Assembly (NCBI GenBank): GCA_013180625.2
Contig: SNVD02013728.1
Span: 186,001 to 250,000, forward strand
Direction of reading: 5' to 3'
Length of the DNA: 64,000 bases
Source: Boswellia sacra
Lineage: Eukaryota > Streptophyta > Magnoliopsida > Sapindales > Burseraceae
The stretch's first letter is position 1; each line of letters opens with the position of its first letter. Below the pieces are notes generated by a model. It had not been told where the DNA came from and did no database searches. It saw nothing but the letters and a program-made list of their open reading frames with translations. The position numbers were made by a program, and so were the translations under genes. Positions 1-12,320 of this stretch are shown in pieces.

Positions 1-2759
1 AGGACTAAAATGGAAGTTGCCTTCATCCTTATCTATAAAAGAGAGAGAGTCTCTAGAATTGTGTTTTTTTTCTTTCCCCTCTTTTGGCTCACACGTTCCA
101 GCCCTTCTTGCTCTCTCTCAATCTTCTTCACACCAAACCATCAGGAATTCAAGGCAAGGAAGGAAGGAGGAAGAAGGAAGACGTAAGAACCAAATTCTGA
201 TCTAGTTAAAATCCCTTGTGCTATTGTCCAATTATATGTAAAGATTTCCTTGTTTTGTGATGTGGATATGAGAATTGTTGCCATTTATGCTTGGAATTTG
301 TGTGGAAACATGATTTAGGGTGAGAATTGAAGGAAACTAAGTAGAAGGATGAGAATCCAAAGCTAGAAATGAGAGTTTAGTCGAAATCCTGCAATGTTTT
401 TACACTGAACAGTACATGTTTCAAAAATTCCTAAAAAATAGGGGAATGCTTTCTGGTTCTAAAAATTTTACTTTTGAAACTAGACATGTCCAGGAGTATA
501 TTGAAATTAAAATAACTAACAAATTCAAAGTACGTGAATTGTAGTAGATTTTTGAATTTTTGGCCTGAATTTCACATTTCCCTTGTCTTAGAACAGAGTA
601 AGGTGAAACGAATTTGGTTAAGGGACTAAATCTTTGTAAAATTACCTGATTTTTGCTATGCAAGTTCTTTTATATGTTATATATGAGACTGTAAATGTTC
701 ACTAAGATTGATGCTCTGTATGAATTGTTATTAATTTTTAAAATTGGCTTGATAAAACTGGAACTTTTAGTTTTTAAAACAGGGTAGTTAGAAATAATTG
801 GGTTTGAATGACTTAAATCCCTTAAAAAGCCACGATTTTTGGTATAGAGGTACTTATATGTGTTATATACTAGCCTGTAAAATTTTGTAGCCATTTGACT
901 AGGATTGCAATTCCTATAAATTTTTAAGTCTCTACTGCTCAGTAAGATGAATGCATTGACAGAATTGTTAGGTCAATGAATTAAGTTATTTTGAGTGAGC
1001 ATATGACCTTATTTGGCTCTAAAAGTTTTAAGTAGACATGTTATATGAGTGTAAAAGTTGAATATGAAATTGTGGGAGTTTTGGAATAGATAATTGCTTG
1101 TTAGAAATTGTTTGATTAAGTATGAATGAAAATGGAACTGAAAAGGGAAATTAGTTCACCAATATGTATGATGACCCTTAAAATGATTTTGTATTGCTTT
1201 TAGGTTAAATACAAGAATCAACAACAGAGCTATATAAGGTAAGTAAGCTAACCGTTCTGAGGCCACAATCAATTTTGTTCTACTATATATTGTGTACTAC
1301 AATATCGCTAAATGTTAGCACTACGGTGCTTGAATTGTGATTGTATTAGAAGCGTAACATAGAGCTTCTTTTATGTAACTGAATGTGAATTGTAATATGT
1401 GATTGGCATGCCAAACTTAGGAAACTTAGCTCTCATGGCTTGAAGAGAGGTCTGGACCATATGTTTCTCTATATGAGATTCGGTAGTGTGGGCCCAATAC
1501 ACCCGGATTGTTAGACTAGCCTTGAGCTATTTCAAGTGTAGACATCTATATGTATTTGTATTGTTCTGTGTGACAGGATAGAATCTAGTAAGACTATATG
1601 GCTGTCACCTCTGGGTGATGGCAAATTTGTGCAATGTGAGAATGTGATAAATACTCACTACGACGATGCCTTGCCTATGGATGCCGCTAATGGGTGGCTA
1701 TGTGATATGAGCCCATCTATGTGATTTGACTGTGATATATTAAGTTCTATCTTGATTAAAGAGCATTGTTTTTAAGTATCTGTGACTGTACTGTGGAAGC
1801 TTCCAAATTATTTGAAATGGACATGATATATGTGTAACTGGTACAATACGAGGATATGTGAATTCGTAATGTTTATTGAATTGTAATGTGTATATGTGTA
1901 TGGATATCCATATGAATAATGAAGCTAGCTTGTGGAAACTCATGCGTGAATTATTTATATGTTTATGAATGCACATGAGGATATGTTATAGTGAGAAAGT
2001 GTATATGAAGTGAACGTACCTATGTGATAGTGAATAAGAAATTGTAATGGCCTTAGACAAGAATTTGTGAGAAAAGAAGTGTAATTAATAAGTGAGAAAA
2101 TGGCCTAAGAAGTTGGCCAATTATATAGAATTGGCACAGGACCGCAACCCATATGGCGCAGGAGCGCATATTGAACCGACCTAAATGGGTCTAGTCAGTG
2201 ATTTGGCGTAAGAGCGCAGACTATATGGTGTAGGCGTGCCAAGTTGAAAGTGAAACCTGGTGCCGAACCAAAGACTTGGCGTCGCATTCACGTAGGAGCT
2301 CGACCGCTACATAAGGATTTTTGTTGTGAGACTTCTTCAACAAGTTACGTAATGCTTGAATAATAAGAAATGAATAGTATCTATGAATAGTATTTGTTCT
2401 GTAAATAATTTGTACTGTTAGTGAACACTATCATATTCATTAAGCTTACTTACTGAGTTTTACTCTTTAAATTTATTGTGTGCCTCAGGTGATCAGTAGA
2501 CCAGGAGCTAGATGGAGGACTTTTGACAGTACTAATAAAGTTCCCTTGATAACTACAGTCCGCTGCAGTATTAGAATATGACTACACCATAGTAAATTTC
2601 AGATTTTTGGAGTGTACATGTATATAGTAAAATATTGTGGTTGTGATTAGAAACTCTGAATTGATGTACTTAATAAGATTTTTGAAAGAAATATCAGAGT
2701 TCACATTCAAATGACTATTTGTAGTTACACTCTGAATGTTTAATAATTAGGGTGTGATA
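1..2759 (+). mobile_element. Probable long Gypsy-type (Tekay/Del-like) LTR or solo LTR, partial at the window start
   Basis: No coding region is visible in this stretch. It has the look of a long plant Ty3/Gypsy LTR. A TATA-like box (TATAAAAG, about 36-43) is followed by a pyrimidine-rich leader and a possible donor near 180. The middle holds the low-complexity tract often seen in such LTRs, and the stretch ends in an AGGGTGTGATA-like terminus near 2749-2759, resembling the GGGTGTGACA end of chromovirus LTRs. The left end lies outside the window, so no target duplication can be checked. No pol gene follows, so this would be a solo LTR or a fragment. The class assignment rests on general resemblance, not on alignment. 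Confidence 0.4.
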
Positions 2760-3129
2760 GCACATATCCATCTGAAAGTATCTTTTAATCTATTAAAGTA
2801 GTTGATAGATTTTGAATAATTGAGAGGACTTAATTAATATGGTAAACTACTAGTGTCAAAATTTTTTTGCTAGCCCTCGCACTATCTTTGAGCACACTTG
2901 GGTTCCCAAGTTTCAAAAGGGCCACTATGGGGCATGGGGAGTGAGGCATTCGAAAATAAGTTGTTATCGCTATGTTTACTCTTCCTAAAGACATGGCACT
3001 TAACAAATGAAGACTATTATTAATTTGTGGAATCAAAGGATAGGATTATAATTATAATAAAAGTGAAAATTAAAGACAATAAATTATCTATACCGATGGA
3101 ATTGTTATATTAGCATCAGCACCATTCAT
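2760..3129. other. Intergenic, no feature seen
   Basis: Short AT-rich spacer between the LTR-like segment and the tandem repeat array. I see no coding potential, RNA gene or clear repeat in it. Confidence 0.5.
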
Positions 3130-4126
3130 GTTTTGTTTTGCATTTGCTTTGCTACGATGAAAGGGAAGCCAGTTGGAACAAAATGTGCTCCATCTCCATT
3201 GAGCTTTTTGTTTTGTTTGCCTTTTTAATTATCTTCATCTTTCCTCCCCCTACATTTGGTTGTTCATGGATATTAGATATGTGATTGCATTATGAGTGTG
3301 ACTTGAGATATATTTAAGAAATTTTGCATGATTTCATTTGTAGACCTATTGTGTTGTGCTACAATGGAAGGGAAGCTAGCTCGAACAAAAGGTACTCCAT
3401 TGCCATTGAGCTTTTTGGTTTGTTTCCTTCCGTTAACTAGCTTCATCCTTCCTTTCCTTGGGTCGAGTTGTTCATGGATATTAGATATGTGGTTGCATTA
3501 TGTATGTGTGACTTGAGATATATTTAATAAATTTGCATGCTTTCATTTGTAGACCTATTTTGTTTTGCATTTGTGTGCCATGATAAATGGGAAGCTAGCT
3601 AGAACAAAAGGTGCTCCATGGCCATTGAACTTTTTCCTTTGTTTGCCTCTATTGACCAGCTTCATCCTGACTCCCTTAGGTTTGTTTGTTCATGGATATT
3701 AGATATGTGGTTTATGTGTGTATGACTTAAAATATATGTAATTTTTCATGATTTCATTTGTAGACTATTTTGTTTTGCCACAATGAAAGGGAAGTTGGCG
3801 GGAATAAGAGGTCCTCCATGGCCATTGAGCTTTTTTCTTTGTTTGCCTCTATTGATTAGCTTCATCTTTCCTCCCTCGAGTTTAGTTGTTCATAGATACT
3901 AAATATGTGATTGCATTATGTGTGTGTGATTTGAGAAATATTTAAAAAGTTTTGCATGATTTCATTTGCAGACATATTTTCTTTTGCATTTGTTTTGTTA
4001 TAATAAAAGGGAAGTTGGCTGGAAAAAAAGGTGTTCCATGGCCATTAAGCTTTTTGCTTTGTTAGCCTTATTTAATAAGCTTCATCTTTCTTCCCTCTAG
4101 GTTTATTTGTTTGTGGATATTATATA
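3130..4126 (+). repeat. Satellite-like tandem array, left part (about five units)
   Basis: A sequence of variable length (about 200-220 bp) is repeated head to tail. The landmark (G/A)AGCTTTTTG, or a close variant, recurs at 3201, 3408, 3627, 3827 and 4047. Each unit also has a conserved GGAAGCTAGC-like segment, a TTCATGGATATTAGATATGTGG-like segment (variable) and a TTTCATTTGTAGAC segment. Some units contain a short open frame, but no frame stays open across units, so coding is unlikely. The array is interrupted at 4127 by the Copia insertion and resumes at 12891. Confidence 0.75.
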
Positions 4127-4180
4127 TGTTAGAATTATGGCTCTTTAGCCATTGTGTGTGTATGCAAGGATCTCACATGG
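4127..4180 (+). repeat. Copia 5' LTR, first piece (before the LINE insertion)
   Basis: These 54 bp match the first part of the 3' LTR (from 12321) through the CACATGG sequence, then the match stops abruptly where LINE sequence begins. The remainder of this LTR lies after the LINE poly(A). Confidence 0.9.
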
Positions 4181-7100
4181 CACGGTTACATGGATGATTT
4201 TGGACAGTGTGTTCATGATGCAGCGTTGATCAAGGTACCATCTTTTGGGCTTCGGTATACTTGGCATAATGGGCAGCAGGGAGACGGTATTATTCTTAGA
4301 ACTCTTGATTGGAGTTTTGGTAGTGCTTTATGGTTCTTGACTTGGCCAAACACAACTTCTGAAGTTCTTCCACGAGATGCTTCTGATCACAGTGCTTTGG
4401 TCATCAGGTTTGGGGATCAACGTAGGCAGACCTCCAGTCCCTTTAAATTTTTGAACTTTTGGGCTGACCGAGAGAATTTCTTGGAGATTGTTCAGAGAGT
4501 ATGGTCTATACCTATAGATGGGGATCCTATGTTTCGAGTCACACAGAAATTGGGTTTGTTAAAACGTGAGTTTAAGACTTTGCATGCCAAGGCTTCTAGT
4601 CACATCTCTGGTAGGGTCATTGAGGCTAGGGCTCAGTGGGCCGCAGCTCAGGCTGCTCTGGATGAGAGCCCTTATTCCCCAGATTGTATTTTGGCTGAGA
4701 GGGATTTTGCTAAGCACTATTCTCAGTTGTGCAGGGACGAGGAGGCTTTCTTTCGGCAGCAGTCAAGGATCCAATGGCTCTCTTTGGGGGATCAGAATAC
4801 CAAGTTCTTTCACAAGTCTCTGATCCATAGACAGGTCAGGAATCGCATTCATCAGCTTGAGGATGAGGATGGTACTATCGTTACAGATCGAGGTGACTTA
4901 GGTCATCTGGCTGTAAGGTATTTTCAGAAATTGCTTACAACTCCTTATCGACCTTCTATTGTAGATGCTTCTCGGTTTTTCTCTGGAAGAGTTTCTGAGG
5001 AGATGCTGCCTTCTTTGTTGTGCCCTATTACTGATGATGAGATCAGGTCAGCTTTATTCTCGATTCCCGATGATAAAGCTCCAGGGCCGGATGGGTACAC
5101 CTCTCTGTTCTTTAAGAGGGCTTAGGACATTATTAGTGTCGAGTTTAAGGCTGTTGTGCGCTACTTCTTTGTGACTTGTCGGATGCCGAAGTGTGTTAAT
5201 GCAACTAGGGTTGCCTTGGTCCCCAAGGTTGAGACTCCGAGGACTATGAGTGACTTTCGACCAATCTCTTGCTGTAATGTACTCTACAAGTGCATCTCTA
5301 AAGTGATTGTGAATAGGTTTAAACCAGTTTTACCTGATGTAATTGGGAGTTCACAGTCTGCTTTTGTCCCAGATCGGAGGATCTCTGATGCTATCCTATT
5401 GACTCAAGAGCTCATGCATAATTACCATCTTGGGTGCTCGCCTCCTCGGTGTGCTTTAAAGGTGGATATTCGCAAAGCTTTTGATACTGTTAGTTAGGAT
5501 TTCATTCTTTTGGGGTTAAGGACGATCGGTATTCTAGAGTGTATGATTCGATGGATCGCGACGTACATGTCTTCTGCACATTTCTCTATTGCTTTAAATG
5601 GAGAGTTTCATGGTTTTTTTCCCACCTCCAGAGGAGTTTGACAGGGTGATCCGTTGTCACCATACCTTTTTGTGTTAGCAATGGAGGGTTTGAATGGTAT
5701 TCTTCAGGAGGCTTCTCAGAGGCCTGGTTTCCGATATCATTGGAGATGTCAGCAGGTCTCTCTCACTCATCTTTGTTTTGCAGATGATCTGATGGTTTTT
5801 TGTAGGGCAGATGCGGGCTCTGTTAGTGTAGTTCGTAATGCTTTGCAGGAGTTTGCAGAGCTCTCTGGTTTAGTGACGAATTCTACCAAGAGTCATGTAT
5901 TATTTTCTGGAGTCAATGATGAAGACCGAACTGTGTTGCAGGCCATCTTGGGTTTTCAGGTGGGGAGTCTGCCAGTTAGATATTTGGGAGTGCCTCTGAT
6001 TAGTATCAGATTGCGCCCTTCAGATTGTACTCCATTGATAGAACGGATTCTATCGAGGGTCAGGTTATGGACATCTGCTATGTTGACTTATGCTGGCCGT
6101 CTTCAATTAATCAAGTCGGTCCTTTTTTTCCATACAGGTCTATTAGTCATCCATATTCATATTGCCGGCAACTGTGGTGCGGAAGATTGAGGGTATTCTG
6201 GCTGCTTTCCTGTGGAGAGGAACCTCTTTGTCTCGTTCTGGGGCCAAAGTAGCTTGGGATTCGGTTTGCTATCCGTTAAAGGAAGGAGGATTGGAAATTA
6301 AGCGAGTGAAGGAATGGAATCAAGCCGCTATTCTAAAGCATGTTTGGAGACTTCTTTCTGATAAGTCCTCCACATGGTCTTCTTGGATTCATAAAGTACT
6401 CCTTCGGGGCCGCTCGTTTTGGCAGGTTCGAGTTACTTCTGGAGCCTCCTGGTCTTGGAGAAAGATTTTGCACAGTCGAGATTGGTGGGTAAATTTGTCT
6501 CTTGTATTGGAGATGGTCGTGACACCTCACTTTGGCAGGATTACTGGTTGCCACAGGGGCATCTTTGTGATTTGTTTTCTTTCAGGAATCTTTCATCTAC
6601 AGGTCTTCCCTCAGATGCCAAGGTCTCCACTATTATTCAGGATGGGGATTGGACTTTTCCTGATGGTGGATCGGCCCTTGGACGAATTAGGGACTCTATC
6701 AGCTTCCGGCCTATGATGGGGACTCCTGATCGTATTGTTTGGAAGGGCCACACCTCTGGAGTTTTCTCAATTGCCTCAGCATGAGAGTTTTTACGGAGTA
6801 GACGAGCCGTGAATTCATTTCATCATCTTCTTTGGTTCCCTGGCCATATTCCAAGACACTCTTTTATTCTTTGGCTTGCCTCATTGGGTCATCTTCGTAC
6901 TATAGATTGATTACAGCATCATGGCATGTTATCCTCTTCGGGCTGTGTTTTCTGTGCCTCAGCAAATGAGACTCATGAGCATCTTTTCTTTAGATGTCTT
7001 TTCTCGTCTTCTGTATGGGAGGAGATTACAGCTAAGACTCTCATTGCTTGGCCATCTTCTGATTGGCTCACTCTACTTCATTGGGCTTCTCTTCATCTTC

Positions 7101-7603
7101 AGGGCAGAAAGAATTTTGAGCATATCCTTGCACGTTTGGTCTTTTCTGCCACAGTTTATTTTCTATGGTATGAGAGGAATGATCGTGTGTATCAGCAGCG
7201 TCGTCGGACTTGTCGTCAGGTGATTGATGAGATTTTTACCTTGGTTCGCTCTCGGCTTCCAACCTTGGAGGCTAAGTATGTGATCACTCCTCAACTTCGT
7301 ACCATATGGGGTCTTCATCATTAGTTTGTTTTCTTAGACTTTATTTTGCTAGATTGGGCTAATACGCCCTTTTATTTTTATTGTTTGAGTGATCTTAGCT
7401 ATGTTATGGTTGGTTTTGGGCCTATACGAAATCATTTTGTCTGGAGCCTTTGGCTTTTATTCTGTTTATTCGTTTGAAGCCTTTGGGCTTTGTTATTTCC
7501 TTTTGGACTTGTGAGTACTAAATACTCTTCTTGGGGTATGCCCCTCGTATATTGTACTATCTTTTTTCTTTTTATATAAATAGTAATTTTTTCAAAAAAA
7601 AAA
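4181..7603 (+). mobile_element. 5'-truncated L1-type LINE, pseudogenised, inserted in the Copia 5' LTR
   Basis: A plant L1-like non-LTR retrotransposon ORF2 remnant. It starts inside the C-terminal part of the endonuclease domain (SDHSALVIRF near 4384) and runs through the linker and reverse transcriptase (APGPDGY near 5080, DFRPISCCNVLYK near 5252, QGDPLSPYLF near 5642, FADDL near 5780). It ends with a zf-RVT-like C-terminal domain (CVFC...HEHLFFRC, about 6940-7010), a 3' UTR and a poly(A) tail (7594-7603). The frame is closed by TAG at 5123 and 5495 and TGA at 5639, 6782 and 6908, with two compensating frameshifts between about 6130 and 6420. ORF1 and the N-terminal endonuclease are absent, as is usual for 5'-truncated insertions. 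It cannot be active. Confidence 0.92.
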
Positions 7604-8093
7604 GACTTGGGCTTATAAATTAAAGCCAAGTCTTCTCACTTAGTAGTCTCATTGGAAATTCTCCTCCACCCCCTCTATTTGTAAGATCTCACATATAAGA
7701 CCTCATAGTTTAAGGGCCTTTCATTAAGGACCTTAAAGTTTGTAATATTTATTTTCCCCCTTTGTTTTGGGTATTTATAGTGTTGCCCAATTGTTTGGGT
7801 AATTACAGTTTGACCCAACTATTCGGGTAATTGCAGTTTGATCCAATAGTTGTGGTATTTGTATTGTGGCCTAAAAGTTTGTAATTCTCTTTGAAGATAG
7901 TGGAAGGTTTCTTCAGCGGCGCCCGAGGATGTAGGTATTTATACCGAACCTCGTTAAATCTTGGTGTTATTTCTATTTCTGCATTGTGGTTGATTGGTTG
8001 CCTCTTTAGTTGCTATTATATTCAATTATCTAGCATAGTTTGTGTTGTGCATTTGAGTTGTTCTGTTGGTTATCACTTCCACTGTGCATAACA
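7604..8093 (+). repeat. Copia 5' LTR, second piece
   Basis: This stretch aligns over its whole length with the 3' LTR (about 12399-12890) at roughly 95 percent identity by eye. It ends in GCATAACA immediately before the primer-binding site. Compared with the 3' LTR, about 22 bp (equivalent to 12377-12398) are missing at the junction with the LINE. Confidence 0.92.
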
Positions 8094-8095
8094 AT

Positions 8096-8107
8096 TGGTA
8101 TCAGAGC
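8096..8107 (+). promoter_or_regulatory. Primer-binding site (initiator tRNA-Met)
   Basis: TGGTATCAGAGC lies two bases after the end of the 5' LTR. It is complementary to the 3' end of plant initiator methionyl-tRNA, the usual Copia minus-strand primer. Confidence 0.93.
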
Positions 8108-8259
8108 CTAAGGTTATGGGTAGTTAGTGGTTATTTCATTAAAGCACTTACTACTATTCTGGGCTGTTGAATTTGGATTGCTAGTTATTGAATATAATAG
8201 TCTGTTTGGAGCTTGGTTATTGGTGATTTGTGTATCGAGTTTATTTGTGAGAGGTAGTG

Positions 8260-9410
8260 ATGGCATCATCGTTGACTGTATTAGAGAAGACAATGACTGT
8301 GACAAATGCAAAAATAGATGTTGAAAAATTTGATGGCCGAAATAATTTCAGCTTATGGCAGAGTGAAGTGTTGGACGGGTTGTATCAGTAAGATTTGGAT
8401 ATTGTTCTGAAAGAAACAAAACCAGAAGATATCAGTGCAAGAGATTGAGACAGGCTGAATATAAAAGCTTGTGGGTTGATTCGCTCTTGCTTGTGTAGAG
8501 AACAAAAGTATCTGTTCACAAAAGAGACATCTGCAAGCAAACTGTAGAAGGCGCTGGAAAACAAATATATGAAGAAAAGCAATGAGAATCGGCTGTATCT
8601 ATTGAAGAGACTGTTCCATCTCCAGTTGAAACTAGGTACGAGCATCAGTTCTCATATTGATGAGTTTAATGAGTTAATTGCTGATTTGTTAAACTTAGAT
8701 GAAACCTTCAAAGATGAAATTAAGGCTATGCTATTGATTGGCTCACTTCCGGATGAATTAGATCATTACTCTTATCCATGGGAAAGATAAACTGTCTTTT
8801 GAAGAAGTCTGTTCTGCTTTGTTGAATTATGAAATTCGTAAGAAAGATCAAAGGAAACATAGGGATAAGAGGGCGTAGTCAAAGTAGGAAACCAGGAAAA
8901 AGGAGAAAATCTTGGTCGAGGGGTAGATTAGGAAAAGATGAGTGTGCCTTTTGTCGTGAGAAAGGGCATTGGAAGAAAGATTGTCCTAAGTTGAAAAAGA
9001 AAGATAAGGGCAAGACTATTTCTGATGCATGTGTTGTTGAGCGTGAGGATGATAGTGATTCAGATATATGTCTAGTTGGTCATCCATCCACTTCTGTTTC
9101 TGATGAGTGGATTATGGATTCGGATTGTACTTATCATATTTGTCCACATAGAGAGTGGTTCTTTCAGTTTGAGGAGCTTGATTATGGAGTTGTGTATATG
9201 GGCAATGATGATATTTGCCATACTGCTGGGATAGGTTCGATCCGATTGAGGAATCATGATGGACTGACGAGAGTTTTGACAGATGTTCGGTATGTACCGA
9301 AGTTGAAGAAGAATCTCATCTCTTTGGGAGCCTTAGAATCTAAAGGCTGTGGTATATCTATTCGAGATGGTATTCTGAGGGTCACTTCAGGCGCTCTTGT
9401 GGTATAGAAA
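8260..9410 (+). pseudogene. gag: Copia gag and protease region, broken
   Basis: Starts at ATG 8260 after the primer-binding site, with a Tork-type Gag N-terminus (KFDGRNNFSLWQ near 8320). The frame is interrupted by TAA at 8389, TGA at 8446 and TAG at 8545, then shifts near 8770 and 8830. A CCHC zinc knuckle (CAFCREKGHWKKDC, about 8943) marks nucleocapsid. The aspartic protease follows; its active-site triad, DSG or DTG in the family, reads DSD at 9117-9125, so the essential glycine is lost. The region ends with TAG at 9405. The stops and the Gly to Asp change are consistent with C-to-T decay on one or other strand. Confidence 0.88.
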
Positions 9411-9428
9411 GGTACTAGGAGGAACAAC

Positions 9429-12218
9429 TTGTATTACTATAATAGTGGTACAGTTATTGGATCAGCTGCTATGGTTTCTGATAATGATACAGATTCAGAG
9501 ATCACGAGATTGTGGCATATGCATTTGGGACATGCAGATGAGAAAGCCTTATTCAGTTTGGTGAAGCGAGGCTTATTGAAAGGTGCAAAGACCTGCAAGC
9601 TAGATTTCTGTGAGCATTGTGTTCTAGGAAAGCAGAAGAGAGTGAAATTTCGCACCGCTATTCATAATACCAAGGGTATTCTTGATTATGTTCACTCAGA
9701 TGTGTGGGGACCTACTAAAACCGCATCTATGGGAGGTAGGCACTACTTTGTTACTTTTGTTGATGACTTTTCCAGAAGAACTTGGGTGTACTGTTTGAAA
9801 TCAAAAGATGATGTACTTGATGTTTTCCTTAAATGGAAAAAGATGATTGAGACACAAACTGGCAAGAAGATCAAGCATCTCAGAACAGATAATGGTAGTG
9901 AGTATTGCAGTGATCAGTTTTTGAAATTGTATCGTGATGAGGGTATTGTACGTCATTTTACTGTTAGAGGTACACCGCAGCAGAATAGAGTGGTAGAACG
10001 CATGAACCGGACATTACTAGAGAAAGTTCGGTGTATGTTGTCCAATGCTGGGTTGGGCAAGGAATTTTGGGCTGGGGATGTGACCTATGCATGTCATCTC
10101 ATTAATCGTCTACCTTTAGCTACTATTGGTGATAGAACTCTATTGGAGGTATGGTCTAGACAACCTGTTTCTGATTATGATTCTTTACATATTTTTTGTT
10201 CTCCTACATATTATTATGTGAAAGAATCTAAGCTGGATCCTAGAGCCAAGAAAGCGATTTTCTTGGGATTTACTTATGGAGTAAAAGGATATTGTCTTTG
10301 GTGTCCTAGTTCGAGGAAGATTGTATCCAGTAGAGATGTGACATTTGATGAGTCTTCAATGTTGAAGAAATCAGAAAACGAGACAAAGGTGAATGGTACT
10401 CCACAGCATGTGGAGCATACTCAGCAGCAGGTGGAGTTTGAAACGACGACATTGAATCCAGTTAGATCTGTTGAGACAGATGTTGATACTCCTATGATAG
10501 AGGAGGATTTGGGAGATGATAGAGAGGGTTCTACTTAGGAACCTCAACAGCAACAAGAATCTATTGTAGTTGATGGGCCAAGACGTGAGATTCGTAGACC
10601 TGCTCGATTTGCTGATATGGTGGCCTATGTATTTCCAATTGTAGATGTTGATGTTCCTTCCACTTATAGAGAGGTAGTCAGATGTTCTGAAGTTGATGAG
10701 TGGAAGACAGCTATAAGGGAAGAGATGCAGTCTCTTCAGAGGAATGAAACTTGGGAGCTAGCTCAACTACCGAAGGGTAAAAAGGCAATTGGGTGTAAAT
10801 GGGTATATACAAAGAAAGATGGATTTCCTGACAAGAATGACGTCCGCTACAAGGCAAGGTTGGTAGCTAAGGGCTACGCTCAGAAGGAAGGAATTGACTA
10901 CAATGAGCCAGTTGTAAAACATTCTTCCATTAGAATTTTGTTGGCCTTGGTAGCTCAGATGAATATGGAACTAGTTCAATTGGATGTAAAAACTGCATTT
11001 TTACATGGTGACTTAGAAGAGGAAATCTATATGACTCAGCTAGAGGGATTCAAAGTTGCTGGTAAGGAAAATTTGGTTTACAAACTAAAAAGATCGCTTT
11101 ATGGTTTGAAGCAATCTCCTAGACAATGGTATAAGCGATTTGATCGGTTTATGGTGGGTCAGAGGTACACAAGAAGCAAATTTGATAATTGTGTATATTT
11201 TCAAAGGCTATATGATGGTTCTTTCATTTATCTACTCTTGTATGTTGATGATATGTTGATAGCTTCGACGAATGTCGAAGAAATTACAAAGTTGAAGACT
11301 CAGTTGAATCGAGAGTTTGAGATGAAAGATTTGGGTTAAACTAAGAAGATTCTAGGCATGGAGATTAGCAGAGATAGAGGGAGAAGCAAGATTTGTTTGA
11401 CTCAAAAGCAGTATCTGAAGAAGGTATTACAGCGGTTTGGCATTACAGAGTAGTCAAAACCTGTAAGTACCTCACTTGCTCCTCATATGAAACTTAGTGT
11501 ATCTTTATCTCCTAGTACAAATGAGGAACGAGAGTATATGTCTCGAGTTCCATATGCTAATGCAGTTGGTAGTCTGATGTATGCTATGGTGTGTACGAGA
11601 CCCGACATTTCACATGCAATTAGAGTTGTGAACAGGTACATGCATGATCCTGGTAAAGGACATTGGCAAGCAGTGAAATGGATTCTACGGTATTTGTTGA
11701 AAACTGTAGAAGTTGGCTTAGTCTTTGAGAGGAATGATACATGTAGTCAGTATGCTATTGGTTATGTTGATTCTGATTATGCTGGTGATTTGGATAAACG
11801 TCGATCGACAACCGATTATGTGTTTACTCTTGCAAGAGCACCAGTGAGTTGGAAGTCTACTTTACAGTCTACAATAGCTTTGTCTACTATAGAGGCAGAG
11901 TATATGGCAATGACAGAGGCTGTGAAAGAAGCTATTTGGTTACAGGGATTGCTGGAGGAATTGAGAATTGGGCAGAAGAAGATCAGTCTTTATTCTGACA
12001 GTCAGAGTGCTATCCATTTAGCGAAGAATCTAGTGTTCCATGTTCGTACGAAGCATATTGATGTTCGGTATCATTTTCTGCGGGAGATCATTGATGAAGG
12101 GAGAATCTTACTTCAGAAGATTGAGACTGCCGAGAATCCCGCAGATATGTTGACTAAGGTTGTGACAGCGATCAAGTTCAGTCATTGTTTGGACTTGATC
12201 AACATTGTGCGAGTTTGA
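9429..12218 (+). pseudogene. pol: Copia integrase, reverse transcriptase and RNase H region, broken
   Basis: One frame carries the rest of Pol with in-frame stops at 10536 (TAG), 11337 (TAA) and 11451 (TAG). The order is: GAG-pre-integrase HHCC region (LWHMHLGH, CEHCVLGKQKR); integrase core with the three acidic residues (HSDVWGP, RTDNGSE and the E of QQNRVVERMNRT, where family members usually have G at the first R); reverse transcriptase from KWVYTKKDG through YVDDM (11241-11255); RNase H with DSDYAGDLDKR, SLYSDSQSAI and KHIDVRYHFLRE near the end. Integrase preceding RT is the diagnostic Copia order. The similarity pattern fits the Tork/Tnt1 lineage. Confidence 0.92.
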
Positions 12219-12320
12219 CCGCGCCAGTGGGCGTATTTGGAGGCGTTACAGTTGTGATAGAGAATATGGAAAAAAATAAGAGTTTTATGGTGGAATGGCT
12301 CAATCGCCAAGGTAGAGAAT

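Noticed and set aside
3328..3516. Small secreted-protein-like frame in the tandem array
   Set aside because: It arises within one repeat unit, is not conserved in frame in the other units, and no splice model extends it.
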